Translations under genes and position numbers: made by a program
Shown: in pieces, positions 26,410-35,015 of the stretch
Layout: the number at the start of each line of letters is the position of its first letter
How positions within the stretch are numbered: the stretch's first letter is position 1
Source: Chryseosolibacter sp036402075
GTDB lineage: Bacteria; Bacteroidota; Bacteroidia; Cytophagales; Cyclobacteriaceae
Assembly: GCA_036402075.1 (NCBI GenBank)
Contig: DASWTP010000151.1
Span: 4,756-68,755, forward strand
Length of the DNA stretch: 64,000 bases
Direction: 5' to 3'
The notes under the pieces: generated by a model
The model's input: the letters and a program-made list of their open reading frames with translations, nothing else
Databases searched by the model: none
What the model was told of the DNA's origin: nothing

Positions 26410-27339
26410 ATGGGAGTAAAAATCTTCAGTGGTCAAGCCACGCAGTACCTGGCTGAAAAAATCGCCAACGCCTACGGTGAGCCACTGGGTAGGGTCGATT
26501 ACAAACAGTTCAGCGATGGCGAAATGTCGCCTTTCCTGGCAGAGTCGGTCCGAGGACACGATGTTTTCATCATCCAGTCAACCTTTGCTCCTTCCGACAA
26601 CCTTATGGAGCTGCTGCTCATGGTTGATGCAGCCAAACGTGCAAGCGCTCACAATGTTAACGTCATCATCCCTTACTTCGGCTACGCCCGCCAGGATAGG
26701 AAAGATAAGCCAAGAGTCGCCATCGCTGCGAAAATGATTGCTAACCTCATCTCAGCTGCCGGTGCAGACAGAATTATGGCTTGCGACCTTCATGCTGATC
26801 AAATTCAGGGCTTTTTCGATATCCCGGTTGATCACCTTGACGGTTCGTACATCTTCGTTCCGTATTTGAAGTCACTGGGGCTGAAAGATATTATGTTTGC
26901 CACGCCTGATGTCGGTGGTATTAAGCGTGCGAGAAACTTTGCAAAGTTCTTCAACGCAGAACTTGCCGTCTGCGACAAGTACCGCAAGGAAGCCAACAAG
27001 ATCGAATCGATGCGTTTGATCGGTGAAGTGGATGGAAAAGATGTGATTCTTGTTGACGACCTGGTTGATACTGCAGGAACGATTTGCAAAGCAGCCGGCC
27101 TGTTGAAAGAAAATGGTGCTAAATCGGTGAGGGCCGTATGTACGCACCCCGTTCTCTCCGGCAACGCCTACGAGAACATTGAAAAATCGGCTCTTGAGGA
27201 ACTAGTTGTTACGGACACTATCCCCTTGAAGCATGAGTCACCAAAGATCAAGGTGTTGACGATGTCTGATCTTTTTGCAAAAGCGATCCGCAAGATTCAC
27301 GACAATGAATCCATCAGCTCGCTGTTTATTAAACTGTAA
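26410..27339 (+). CDS. prs: Ribose-phosphate pyrophosphokinase
   Basis: A 309-residue enzyme making PRPP from ribose 5-phosphate and ATP, used by purine, pyrimidine, NAD, His and Trp pathways. Motifs: FSDGEMSPFLAESVRGHDVF, the ATP loop region GYARQDRKDKPR, DLHADQIQGFFDIPVDHL, and the PRPP-binding loop DVILVDDLVDTAGTICKAA. Its length matches the family. rplY follows after 26 bp on the same strand, an arrangement seen in many bacteria. Confidence 0.97.
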   Translation: MGVKIFSGQATQYLAEKIANAYGEPLGRVDYKQFSDGEMSPFLAESVRGHDVFIIQSTFAPSDNLMELLLMVDAAKRASAHNVNVIIPYFGYARQDRKDKPRVAIAAKMIANLISAAGADRIMACDLHADQIQGFFDIPVDHLDGSYIFVPYLKSLGLKDIMFATPDVGGIKRARNFAKFFNAELAVCDKYRKEANKIESMRLIGEVDGKDVILVDDLVDTAGTICKAAGLLKENGAKSVRAVCTHPVLSGNAYENIEKSALEELVVTDTIPLKHESPKIKVLTMSDLFAKAIRKIHDNESISSLFIKL

Positions 27340-27365
27340 CTTATTTTAAACTAAATTTTATAATC

Positions 27366-28061
27366 ATGAAAACCGTTGAGATTATAGGGTATAAAAGAGC
27401 AAATCTCGGCAAGGTTGGCGCACAAAAACTTCGTGATGAAGGCCTTGTTCCCTGCGTATTGTACGGTGGTGAAAACCAGGTACACTTTCATTCACCTATG
27501 ATTCTTTTCCGTGACCTCGTTTACACAAACGAAGCACACTTTGTTCATGTGAACATCGAAGGAGAAGAAAGCAAGGCAATCCTCCAGGAGGTTCAGTTCC
27601 ACCCTGTGAGCGAAATTATTCTTCACGCTGACTTTTTGAAAATCAGTGATGACCGCAAGATCAAGATGAGCATTCCAGTTCGTTTGGTTGGTCAGGCTCC
27701 TGGTGTTGCAAAAGGTGGTACCCTTGTTCGCAAGAGAGCCGCATTGAAAGTATACGGCTTTCCTAAAGATATGCCTGATCATATCGATGTGAACGTATCT
27801 GAACTTGATTTCCATCACGCCATCAAAGTTGGTGATATGAAACTTGCAGGTCTTGATTTCCTCGACCCTAAGCAAGCTACCATCGCTGCTGTTGAAATTC
27901 CTCGTGCTGCGAAGATGGCCGCTGAAGATGCTGCCGCTGCCGCTGCTGCCGCCCCTGCTGAAGGTGCTGCTGCCGGTGCTGCTCCAGCTGCTGCCGCAGG
28001 TGCCGCAGGTGCTGATGCGAAGAAAGCTGAAGCTCCTAAGAAGGACGCAGGTAAGAAGTAA
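27366..28061 (+). CDS. rplY: Ribosomal protein bL25 / general stress protein Ctc
   Basis: A 231-residue long-form L25 that binds 5S rRNA. The N-terminal L25 domain shows KRANLGKVGAQKLRDEGLVPCVLYGG; the C-terminal TL5/Ctc domain shows IPVRLVGQAPGVAKGGTLV and DHIDVNVSELDFHHAIKVGDM. Residues about 185-231 are a low-complexity Ala/Pro/Gly tail ending with EAPKKDAGKK, common in Bacteroidota. It is probably co-transcribed with prs, with a terminator downstream. Confidence 0.95.
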   Translation: MKTVEIIGYKRANLGKVGAQKLRDEGLVPCVLYGGENQVHFHSPMILFRDLVYTNEAHFVHVNIEGEESKAILQEVQFHPVSEIILHADFLKISDDRKIKMSIPVRLVGQAPGVAKGGTLVRKRAALKVYGFPKDMPDHIDVNVSELDFHHAIKVGDMKLAGLDFLDPKQATIAAVEIPRAAKMAAEDAAAAAAAAPAEGAAAGAAPAAAAGAAGADAKKAEAPKKDAGKK

Positions 28062-28126
28062 TAAATTGGCAGTAGGCATTTGCAATAAGCAAGGTCCTGC
28101 TGCAGAGATGCATGTCATCAATAATG

Positions 28127-28154
28127 AAGTCCCGTCAGCAATGATGGGACTTTT
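28127..28154 (+). terminator. Terminator after rplY
   Basis: AAGTCCC and GGGACTT form a 7-bp stem over a 12-nt loop and run into TTTT. Confidence 0.65.
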
Positions 28155-28159
28155 ACTTT

Positions 28160-28231
28160 GTTGCAGGTTGCAGGACGCAGGTTAGAGTCGTTGCGGCTTG
28201 TAACTTGTCGCCTGTAACTTGTAACTTGTGA
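28160..28231. repeat. Heptamer array element C
   Basis: Two blocks of 7-bp words. At 28160-28180: GTTGCAG, GTTGCAG, GACGCAG. At 28197-28231: CTTGTAA, CTTGTCG, CCTGTAA, CTTGTAA, CTTGTGA. It fills the space between the rplY terminator and the pth start. No clear inverted partner is seen, apart from a short GTCCTGC/GCAGGAC match with 28093. Confidence 0.65.
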
Positions 28232-28247
28232 CGCGTTAGAATCCCAC

Positions 28248-28808
28248 ATGAAATTTTTAATTGCTGGTCTTGGTAACATCGGTCCGGAGTACGAGCTCAC
28301 CCGGCATAACATCGGCTTTCTGGTACTTGATCAGTTGGCCGATCAACACAAAGCTGATTTCTCATCCGCGCGACTAGCGGATAAAGCTGAATTCAAGTTT
28401 AAGGGAAAGCATATTCACTTGATCAAGCCAACCACGTTCATGAACCTGAGCGGGAAGTCAATAGCCTATTGGATGAATGAACTGAAAATTCCTAAGGAGA
28501 ATGTCCTCGTGGTAGTCGATGACCTTGCCCTCCCGTTCGGCTCTCTACGCATGCGCACAAAAGGCAGTGCAGCCGGCCACAATGGATTGAAGAACATCGA
28601 ACTTCTTCTTGGTGGACAAGACTATTCGCGTCTTCGTTTCGGGATTGGAAGTGAATTTGGCAAAGGCCAGCAAGTAGATTTTGTCCTCAGCAATTTTACC
28701 CAGGACGAATTTAAAGCCCTCCCGGACATCATGAAGAAAGCGAATGAGATGGTGATCTCGTTTTGTCTGATTGGGCCGGAGAAGACGATGAGTCTTTATA
28801 ATAACTAG
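28248..28808 (+). CDS. pth: Peptidyl-tRNA hydrolase
   Basis: A 186-residue enzyme releasing tRNA from stalled peptidyl-tRNA. Motifs: IAGLGNIGPEYELTRHNIGF (Asn and the catalytic His), KPTTFMNLSGKS, VVVDDLALPFGSLRMRTKGS with the catalytic Asp, and AAGHNGLKNI. Its length is normal. It lies downstream of rplY as in many genomes, but here the terminator and repeat element C separate them, so it may have its own promoter. Confidence 0.96.
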   Translation: MKFLIAGLGNIGPEYELTRHNIGFLVLDQLADQHKADFSSARLADKAEFKFKGKHIHLIKPTTFMNLSGKSIAYWMNELKIPKENVLVVVDDLALPFGSLRMRTKGSAAGHNGLKNIELLLGGQDYSRLRFGIGSEFGKGQQVDFVLSNFTQDEFKALPDIMKKANEMVISFCLIGPEKTMSLYNN

Positions 28809-28822
28809 TTATCTTTCGTTTA

Positions 28823-28928
28823 AAGGATTTGAGAATTAAGATTTTAGATTTAAAATCAATCTGTGAGTCGACTATTTAACACAGCGATGACTCTCAAATC
28901 TAAAATCTTAAATCTTAAATCTTAAATT
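28823..28928. repeat. Heptamer array element D (mirrored)
   Basis: It lies between the convergent pth and metG genes. The left arm has words AAGGATT, TGAGAAT, TAAGATT, TTAGATT, TAAAATC (28823-28857); the right arm has TCAAATC, TAAAATC, TTAAATC, TTAAATC, TTAAATT (28894-28928). AAGATTTTAGATTT on the left is matched by AAATCTAAAATCTT on the right. The core between also pairs in part (TGTGAGTC with GACTCTCA). It could act as a bidirectional terminator. Confidence 0.8.
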
Positions 28929-28932
28929 TCAC

Positions 28933-31020
28933 TTAGCTGACAGTAGCCCCCGGGTTCACAATCTCGTCTGGCCGGATTAACCTCAACTTACCTTCACTAT
29001 CCTCCGCACTTAAGATCATTCCCTGCGATTCAATTCCCATCATCTTACGCGGAGCAAGGTTAGCAATAAACGCAACTTGTTTCCCGACCATTTGCTCAGC
29101 GGTATAATGCTTGGCGATTCCGCTAAGGATTGTTCGCGTATCAACGCCTGCATCGATCGTGAGTTTCAGGAGTTTGTCGGACTTCTCCATCTTTTCTGCG
29201 GCAACCACTTTGCCGATCCGGATATCAAGTTTTGAAAAGTCATCGAATACAATTTCAGGCTTGATGGCTTTCAGGTTTGCATTCTGCATGGTCGTCTTAT
29301 TTTCTTTTTTCGCTAGTCGATCGATCTGTGGTTGAAGTTCAGTGTCTTCAACATTTTTATAAAGCAATTCCGGCTGATTCAACTGATGGTGCTGGGGCAC
29401 AGTGTGCACCAACTCTTCCTTCGTCCAGAATTCGTTCCACTTGCTGGCGAGACCATCTGCGTTGAGCTGGCGTTGAATTGACCTGGCTGCATCGGGAAGG
29501 AACGGCTGACACGCAACAGAAATATTTCCTACAACAGTCAATGCATAATTCATAATTGCGGCCACGGCTTCCATGTCTTCCTTAGCAAGCTTCCACGGTT
29601 CAGTGTCGGCTAAGAATTTATTTCCCACACGCGCGAGGTTCATCATGTGAAACTGTGCTTCCCTGAACTTGAACGTCTGCAGACAATTGATCATCTCTTT
29701 CACCGAGGTGTTCAGATCGTTGTGAGCCTGGTTGTAAAGCGCGAGGATCTTGTTCCGCTTGTCATTTGTACCCGGCAACTCATGTTCCGAAGGCACCTTT
29801 CCATCAAAGTATTTCCACGTTAGCACCATCACCCGGTTGACAAAATTTCCCAGGATTGCTACCAGTTCGCTGTTGACCTTCTTCTGGTAGTCAGCCCACG
29901 TGAAGTCAGCGTCTTTCGTTTCAGGTGAGATCGAAGTGAGAACATAACGCAACTCATCCCTCCTTCCTGGAAAATCCTGGAGGTATTCATGCAGCCACAC
30001 AGCATGGTTACGCGATGTCGAAAGTTTTTCTCCTTCCAGGTTCAGGAATTCATTTGCAGGAACGTTGTCAGGCAAAATGAACTCACCGTTCGCCTTCAGC
30101 ATCGAGGGGAAAATGATGCAATGAAAAACAATGTTGTCTTTCCCAATGAAATGGATCAGGCGCGTGTCCGGATCCTTCCAGTATTTCTCCCAGTCTTTTC
30201 CTTTCAACTCTTTGGTTGCAGAAATGTATCCAATGGGGGCATCGAACCACACATAGAGCACTTTACCTTTTGCATCAGGGAGCGGAACGGGAATTCCCCA
30301 GTCGAGATCGCGTGTGATCGATCTCGGTTGCAAACCCTGGTCTATCCAGGATTTGCATTGTCCGTACACATTGGTTTTCCAGTCATCCTTATGCCCGTCT
30401 ACCAACCACTCCTTCAACCACTGCTCAAACTTGTCGAGCGGAAAATACCAGTGCTTTGTAGGGCGAAGAATTGGCGTTTTGCCGGAAACCGTTGATCGTG
30501 GATTGATCAGCTGCTTTGGACTTAGACTTGTGCCACACTTTTCACACTGATCACCGTATGCATTCGGATTGCCGCAATTCGGGCACGTTCCGATGATGTA
30601 TCGATCGGCAAGAAAAATCCCTTCCTGCTCATCGAAATACTGGTCAGACGAGTCGATCGTGAAAAGATTCTGGGCATTGATCTTTGTGAAAAACTCCTGT
30701 GCTGTTTTATAGTGAATCTCGTTTGAAGTTCTCGAATAGATATCGAACGATATCCCGAAGTCTTCAAACGCCTTCTTCATGATGGTGTGATACTTATCGA
30801 CAAACGCTTTTGGCGAGAGCCCTTCTTTTTTTGCACCGATCGTGATGGCCACACCGTGCTCGTCCGAGCCGCAGACGTAGATAACGTCTTCACCCCGCAA
30901 CCGTAGGAAGCGAACATAGGTATCGGCTGGAAGATAAGCCCCTGCGATGTGGCCGATGTGGAGCGGGCCATTGGCGTACGGTAGCGCAGAGGTAATGGTA
31001 TAGCGTTTAAATTTCTTCAT
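28933..31020 (-). CDS. metG: Methionyl-tRNA synthetase with C-terminal tRNA-binding domain
   Basis: A 695-residue class I synthetase. HIGH motif in ALPYANGPLHIGHIAGAYLP; zinc knuckle CPNCGNPNAYGDQCEKCG with all four Cys; KMSKS equivalent GEKLSTSRN; anticodon-binding helices with NFVNRVMVL; and a C-terminal EMAP/Trbp111-type OB fold (FSKLDIRIGKVVAAEKMEKS, NLAPRKMMGIESQGMIL) for dimerisation and tRNA binding. The frame extends 15 nt upstream to 31035, but ATG 31020 (MKKFKRYTITS) is the natural start. A -7 box lies about 57 bp upstream. Confidence 0.96.
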   Translation of the reverse strand: MKKFKRYTITSALPYANGPLHIGHIAGAYLPADTYVRFLRLRGEDVIYVCGSDEHGVAITIGAKKEGLSPKAFVDKYHTIMKKAFEDFGISFDIYSRTSNEIHYKTAQEFFTKINAQNLFTIDSSDQYFDEQEGIFLADRYIIGTCPNCGNPNAYGDQCEKCGTSLSPKQLINPRSTVSGKTPILRPTKHWYFPLDKFEQWLKEWLVDGHKDDWKTNVYGQCKSWIDQGLQPRSITRDLDWGIPVPLPDAKGKVLYVWFDAPIGYISATKELKGKDWEKYWKDPDTRLIHFIGKDNIVFHCIIFPSMLKANGEFILPDNVPANEFLNLEGEKLSTSRNHAVWLHEYLQDFPGRRDELRYVLTSISPETKDADFTWADYQKKVNSELVAILGNFVNRVMVLTWKYFDGKVPSEHELPGTNDKRNKILALYNQAHNDLNTSVKEMINCLQTFKFREAQFHMMNLARVGNKFLADTEPWKLAKEDMEAVAAIMNYALTVVGNISVACQPFLPDAARSIQRQLNADGLASKWNEFWTKEELVHTVPQHHQLNQPELLYKNVEDTELQPQIDRLAKKENKTTMQNANLKAIKPEIVFDDFSKLDIRIGKVVAAEKMEKSDKLLKLTIDAGVDTRTILSGIAKHYTAEQMVGKQVAFIANLAPRKMMGIESQGMILSAEDSEGKLRLIRPDEIVNPGATVS

Positions 31021-31076
31021 GTGTTCAAATAACAAAGCCGGTAAATTGAATGGTTCCTAACGAGTTATACCGGAGG

Positions 31077-31085
31077 GCAAAAATA
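31077..31085 (-). promoter_or_regulatory. -7 box of metG
   Basis: On the minus strand the sequence is TATTTTTGC, a perfect TAnnTTTG. No clear -33 TTTG lies 20 nt upstream. Confidence 0.5.
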
Positions 31086-31214
31086 CACAACAGGGACGAA
31101 AGGTGCCTAGAAGTTCCTTATTTAATAATATACCCGGTACGTACTGCGTTTTGATACATAATACAATACATTTCGTATCCATCGATTATGCAAAGTTGAA
31201 ACCTATACTTTGAC

Positions 31215-31495
31215 ATGATTGTCACGTTCAAGTCGGAAGCGCTCAAGGCGTTGTTTTTGTCACGTCAGACTACGAAACTCCCCCTGAGCGGATTGAGAAA
31301 CTTAAAGGCATTCTATTTATGATCAATTCCACTGTTGATGTTGGCGACCTGAGGATTCCTGCATTCCGATTGCACGTTTTAAAAGCCCCACCCTCTCGAG
31401 GATTTTATTCCATTGACGTAACTGCGAATTATCGAATTGTTTTCCGAATTGAACACGGAAAGGTTTATGACGTTGACTATGTTGACACTCACTAA
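31215..31495 (+). pseudogene. higB: HigB/RelE-type toxin gene with a single-base frameshift
   Basis: The start region reads MIVTFKSEALKALF from ATG 31215, then the frame fails at a run of five Ts (31254-31258). In the -1 frame the protein continues VTSDYETPPERIEKLKGILF, GDLRIPAFRLHVLKAPPSRG, FYSIDVTANYRIVFRIEHGK, VYDVDYVDTH and TAA at 31493. This is the RelE/HigB mRNA-interferase pattern, with the end motif V-x-D-V-D-Y-x-D-x-H typical of HigB. Adding one T restores a 93-residue protein. It is either an inactivated toxin or a base error. No good slippery heptamer is present. higA follows after 9 bp. Confidence 0.8.
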
Positions 31496-31504
31496 TGCAG
31501 ATCT

Positions 31505-31810
31505 ATGAAGAAGCTGATCCAGAATAATCCACCGCACCCGGGCAAAGTGCTTTGCGAATATTATTTGAAACCGCTGGGAATGAACATAACAGAAGCATCG
31601 GTGAGGTTTTTGATTACAAGACCCAATCTCTCGTCAATTGTCAATCAAAAATCTGGCATCTCGGCAGTGATGGCGTTAAAGCTGGCCAAGGCTTTCAAAA
31701 CCACTCCTCAATACTGGATGAATCTTCAGGGCAATTATGATCTGTGGCAGGCGACTAAAACAACCGAGGAGGTCTTAAAAAAAGTTCAGGAGCCCACTAG
31801 AAAACAATAG
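31505..31810 (+). CDS. higA: HigA-family antitoxin
   Basis: A 101-residue protein with an XRE-type helix-turn-helix: NPPHPGKVLCEYYLKPLGMN, ITEASVRFLITRPNLSSIVN, then KSGISAVMALKLAKAFKTTP and QYWMNLQGNYDLWQA, the standard HigA/VapI signature. It neutralises HigB and represses the higBA promoter in characterised systems. It is intact while its toxin gene is frameshifted, the combination expected when a toxin has been lost. The order toxin then antitoxin is the HigBA order. Confidence 0.9.
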   Translation: MKKLIQNNPPHPGKVLCEYYLKPLGMNITEASVRFLITRPNLSSIVNQKSGISAVMALKLAKAFKTTPQYWMNLQGNYDLWQATKTTEEVLKKVQEPTRKQ

Positions 31811-31849
31811 ATATTTATTTTGGCAAGGAGACCATTCAAAAAAGAGAAA

Positions 31850-32011
31850 TTATTTTTTGGGACGCTTTGGAAGGCCAGCGACCTTCAGTATGCGTTCGCC
31901 CTCTTCCATTTTTCCTTTGAACGCATGAGGGGGCACGGTTATAGATCCAACGGTAAGTTTCGGAGAATCAGATACCCACTGTTCGAACTTCGTTGAAGTT
32001 TTATTTTTCAT
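31850..32011 (-). CDS. 53-residue protein paired with the DUF6934 gene
   Basis: A short minus-strand frame starting ATG at 32011, overlapping the stop of the upstream DUF6934-like gene by 4 bp (ATGA type). It encodes KFEQWVSDSPKLTVGSITVP and PPHAFKGKMEEGERILKVAG then LPKRPKK, a soluble, basic-ended protein with no signal. The translational overlap is the main support that it is real. No function is known to me. Confidence 0.6.
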   Translation of the reverse strand: MKNKTSTKFEQWVSDSPKLTVGSITVPPHAFKGKMEEGERILKVAGLPKRPKK

Positions 32012-32466
32012 AATTTAAAGATACGACTATTTTTTTTGAATAAGATAGGCGGAATACGGTCGATTCGACTCGAAAACTTCCCAGTGATTGTCCAGCAACC
32101 CATAAACGTGAAATGCACCTTCGTCTCTTTTTGATGCAACGACAGCATCCTTCTAAATAATCGTGTTCGGCTTTCGGTAAAGCCTTGGATAAACACAGAT
32201 GCGGTTGGATAGCGATCAAAAAAGCTGAGCAACGACATACCAACAGCTCGAGAAATTTGGGGTAGATCATGATTATCAGAAATTGCGCTATCGTCAAAAA
32301 ATCCATCTGGAGTTGCATCACCCATTCCATGGTTAAACACATTAGGCGCGTTTTCAAAAGCTCGATAAATGATTTTTTTTTCGATGCTCCCTCTCGGGCC
32401 GTGGCTTGTGAACGTGTACTCCAGCCCAATGTCAGATGCCAGCGGGCGATACTGTTTTTTACTCAT
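32008..32466 (-). CDS. DUF6934-like protein
   Basis: A 152-residue cytosolic protein. The pattern YTFTSHGPRGSIEKKIIYRA, NVFNHGMGDATPDGFFDDSA, ISDNHDLPQISRAVG, FFDRYPTASVFIQGFTESRT and RLFRRMLSLH fits the DUF6934 family of Bacteroidota, which has the same GPKG/FNLGFGD/DKYP/STxARTRLY layout. The function of the family is unknown. It forms a two-gene unit with a 53-residue partner directly beside higBA, a setting that recalls small defence or toxin-antitoxin cassettes; this is inference. A longer reading in another frame across 32001-32429 is a shadow. Confidence 0.7.
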   Translation of the reverse strand: MSKKQYRPLASDIGLEYTFTSHGPRGSIEKKIIYRAFENAPNVFNHGMGDATPDGFFDDSAISDNHDLPQISRAVGMSLLSFFDRYPTASVFIQGFTESRTRLFRRMLSLHQKETKVHFTFMGCWTITGKFSSRIDRIPPILFKKNSRIFKL

Positions 32467-32562
32467 TATGCTTGCAATCTAGATTCACCTGCATCTTTGG
32501 GTGGAACTATGAATTGCGATGGACGCCATCAAGACATCAAAAGCATTTGTTTATTTTGTTGC

Positions 32563-34689
32563 CTAAATCATGATCTTTGACGTAGCCAATGGCAGCAAGA
32601 CATAAAACTCGGTATGTCCCTCAGGGCTAGTTTTAAGATTCACAGAGCCTCCAAGTTTTTCGGTAGCCGTTTTGGTGATGTATAGTCCGATGCCACCAGT
32701 CTCGGACCGTTCAGACGCGCGGGAAAACATTTGGAAGATCTTGCCCGGATGAACCTCGCTGATGCCGATACCATTGTCGATAACACGAATACGGACGTGG
32801 CTGTCTTCCTGCGTGACGCTGATCTCAACGAATGGCTCAACGCGTTGTGAATCGTTGTAGAACTTGATGGCATTGTCGATCAGGTTTTCAAAAATAATGC
32901 GCACAAATTCTTTGTCGGAATAGTATTCAATGCCCGGATCGATATTCTTCTTGATCTTCAGTCGCAAGGGTAACCCTTTCTTCTTCTCCAGTAAGAGAAC
33001 GTCATTGACAATCGTATCAAAGTCGATGAGGTCTTGCGCAAGTGCCGAGTTGTTGATCTGGTTCACGATCAGGAGACGAGTGAGGATCGTGTTAAGTTTC
33101 TCCGCGGTGATGTCAAGTTTCTTCAGGTAGTTAAGCGCAAGTGGATCTTTGACATCCATCAGCGCTACGTTACACATTCCTTTGAGACTGGCCAGCGGTC
33201 CGCGAATATCGTGTGATGTTTTATAGATGAAGTTATCCAGTTCATCATTCACGCGAAGCAACGATTCGTTCGCTTTCTGAAGCTCCGTGTTCTTCTCTTT
33301 GAGTTCCCGGTCGAGATTGTAATTTGAGCTTAAGAGTTGTCTATTCTGGTCTTCGATGATCGCCTTGGCATCACTAAGGGCCAGGTTTACCTTTTTGCGC
33401 ACGCGGTTTGTGCGGAAGAGGACAAAAATCAGTAAAGCAGCCAGCAAGGCAATGATGACGATGGCAAAGTTCAGATGGCGTTGGCGCTCGATCACCTCAT
33501 CTTTGTCAGCTATCACTTTCAGGTTTTCCCTTTCAGCATATTTGGTTTGCACTTTCGCAAGACCACTGATCAGATCCTTACTGTAAATGCTGTCATTAAG
33601 CGTAATGTATTTGTTTTGATACAGTGCGGCCTTTTCAAAATCCTTGAGTTGCACATAAACAATCGAATATTGTCTATAAAGGTCGATCAGTAACTCGTTA
33701 TAGTGAGTAGCAACGATCAGACTGTCTGCGGATTTCAGCGCATTGATTGCAAGCTGAGTTTGGTTGCGTTCGATATTTACGCGGGCGAGAGCAAGAAGGT
33801 TCTCACCCATAAACCTTGTGTTACCGGTTGCTTTTGCAAAACGCAATGACTCCCGGAGATGCGAAACGGCTTCATCATATTTTTTTTGTCCAAGTTTCGA
33901 GTTTCCCAGTCCAAAGTTCCCTTCCACCTTGATCAGCGCACTGCAATTTGCTCCGCAGGCGGAAAACGCCTTTTCAAAATTTCGATCGGCCTCCACATAA
34001 TCCTGCAGCTGATTGTAGCAAAGACCTATGTTAATGTATAATCTATCGATATCGAATTGCGTCCCACTTTCGATTTTGTAGGCGAGGGAAGTCTTATAAT
34101 ACTGCAATGCACGAATGAAATCCGATAATTTAAAGTAGACCAGCCCGATATTATTCAGCACCATACTGGTCTCGCCCTTGTTTCCCTGAGACTCAAGCAG
34201 ATCAAGCGCGGTCAAATAAAACTCAAGTGCTTTTTCATAGTTGGCCTGGTATTGATAAGTGATGGCAATACCGTTGAGGCAATTGGTGTATTCTTTAAAA
34301 ATATCTTGGGCGTTGAGATGACGTCTTCCGATTACCAATCCTTCAGAAAACGAGGTTATTGAGGCAGCAAAATTGTCCATTCTTCGGTATGCCTGCCCCT
34401 TTAAACGGAAGCCCTTCACTATCCTGAAGGTGTCACCATAACTCAATGCATTTTCATGGGCATCGATGGCAAATTGAAGTGATGCGTTGTTGTCTTTATT
34501 CGCATTTTCGAGGGCTAGCTGAAAGAGGATGTCTGAACGCCCGGGGCCAATGGCTTTTTCGAGGGCCGATAGCAGCGAGTCAACCTTAACTTGATTCTGT
34601 CCGCGAACCGCCATGCAGCTACAAAGGATCAAAACCAATGCCCCCAATGCTCGACCTGATTTTTCGAACTTAGAATTTATAAAGTACAC
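32563..34689 (-). CDS. Sensor histidine kinase with periplasmic TPR domain
   Basis: A 708-residue inner-membrane kinase. Residues 1-32 form a signal (ALGALVLILCSCMAVRG). Residues about 40-390 hold at least seven TPR repeats (for example YEKALEFYLTALDLLESQGN, SDFIRALQYYKTSLAYKIES). One TM helix follows (FAIVIIALLAALLIFVLF), then a coiled coil. The HisKA H-box is YKTSHDIRGPLASLKG (phospho-His in SHD), and the HATPase domain has N (FENLIDNAIKFY), G1 (VIDNGIGI) and G2 (GGIGLYI) boxes. No receiver domain or neighbouring response regulator is seen. The start is GTG. The gene is divergent from three tiny exported-peptide genes, which makes peptide sensing by the TPR domain an attractive guess. Confidence 0.9.
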   Translation of the reverse strand: MYFINSKFEKSGRALGALVLILCSCMAVRGQNQVKVDSLLSALEKAIGPGRSDILFQLALENANKDNNASLQFAIDAHENALSYGDTFRIVKGFRLKGQAYRRMDNFAASITSFSEGLVIGRRHLNAQDIFKEYTNCLNGIAITYQYQANYEKALEFYLTALDLLESQGNKGETSMVLNNIGLVYFKLSDFIRALQYYKTSLAYKIESGTQFDIDRLYINIGLCYNQLQDYVEADRNFEKAFSACGANCSALIKVEGNFGLGNSKLGQKKYDEAVSHLRESLRFAKATGNTRFMGENLLALARVNIERNQTQLAINALKSADSLIVATHYNELLIDLYRQYSIVYVQLKDFEKAALYQNKYITLNDSIYSKDLISGLAKVQTKYAERENLKVIADKDEVIERQRHLNFAIVIIALLAALLIFVLFRTNRVRKKVNLALSDAKAIIEDQNRQLLSSNYNLDRELKEKNTELQKANESLLRVNDELDNFIYKTSHDIRGPLASLKGMCNVALMDVKDPLALNYLKKLDITAEKLNTILTRLLIVNQINNSALAQDLIDFDTIVNDVLLLEKKKGLPLRLKIKKNIDPGIEYYSDKEFVRIIFENLIDNAIKFYNDSQRVEPFVEISVTQEDSHVRIRVIDNGIGISEVHPGKIFQMFSRASERSETGGIGLYITKTATEKLGGSVNLKTSPEGHTEFYVLLPLATSKIMI

Positions 34690-34827
34690 AGGTTAGGTAT
34701 AAAAAATTATTACGCGTTACAGTTGATAGCGACCGTGCATCTTTGAACTGTCATTTACGACCAATAAAAATAGTCGAAAAGATAGAATTATACTAAGCCA
34801 AATTTTAAACTTTTAACCTAGACCACA

Positions 34828-34962
34828 ATGAAAAGATTATTCTACGTCCTTCTGGTTGCCTTTGCCGCCAGCCTAACAATTACCTCTTGTACCGAAGAGC
34901 AAGTTGAGCCGCAAAATACTACGTATCCGAATTCTGGCGGAGGCACCAGTGAAAATCCTTAA
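34828..34962 (+). CDS. 44-residue lipoprotein, copy 1 of a tandem pair
   Basis: The protein has an N-terminal signal KRLFYVLLVAFAASLTITSC with lipobox ITSC and a mature part of only 24 residues: CTEEQVEPQNTTYPNSGGGT then SENP. The next gene encodes the same first 23 mature residues, although 13 of the 23 codons differ, all at silent positions. That is strong evidence of a protein-coding gene under selection. It has no known family; the mature lipopeptide is short, acidic and Ser/Gly/Asn-rich. Confidence 0.8.
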   Translation: MKRLFYVLLVAFAASLTITSCTEEQVEPQNTTYPNSGGGTSENP

Positions 34963-35015
34963 TCACCAAACCGAACACATTAACCACTTACCGAAACCAA
35001 TTTATCTTCTAAACC

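Noticed and set aside
31249..31262. Programmed -1 frameshifting to make full-length HigB
   Set aside because: The site GCG TTG TTT TTG has no X-XXY-YYZ slippery heptamer in the zero frame and no obvious downstream stem, so a mutation or base error is more likely.
32001..32429. 142-residue minus-strand frame overlapping the DUF6934-like gene
   Set aside because: The other frame matches a known family and shows stop-start coupling with its small partner; this frame has no family features.
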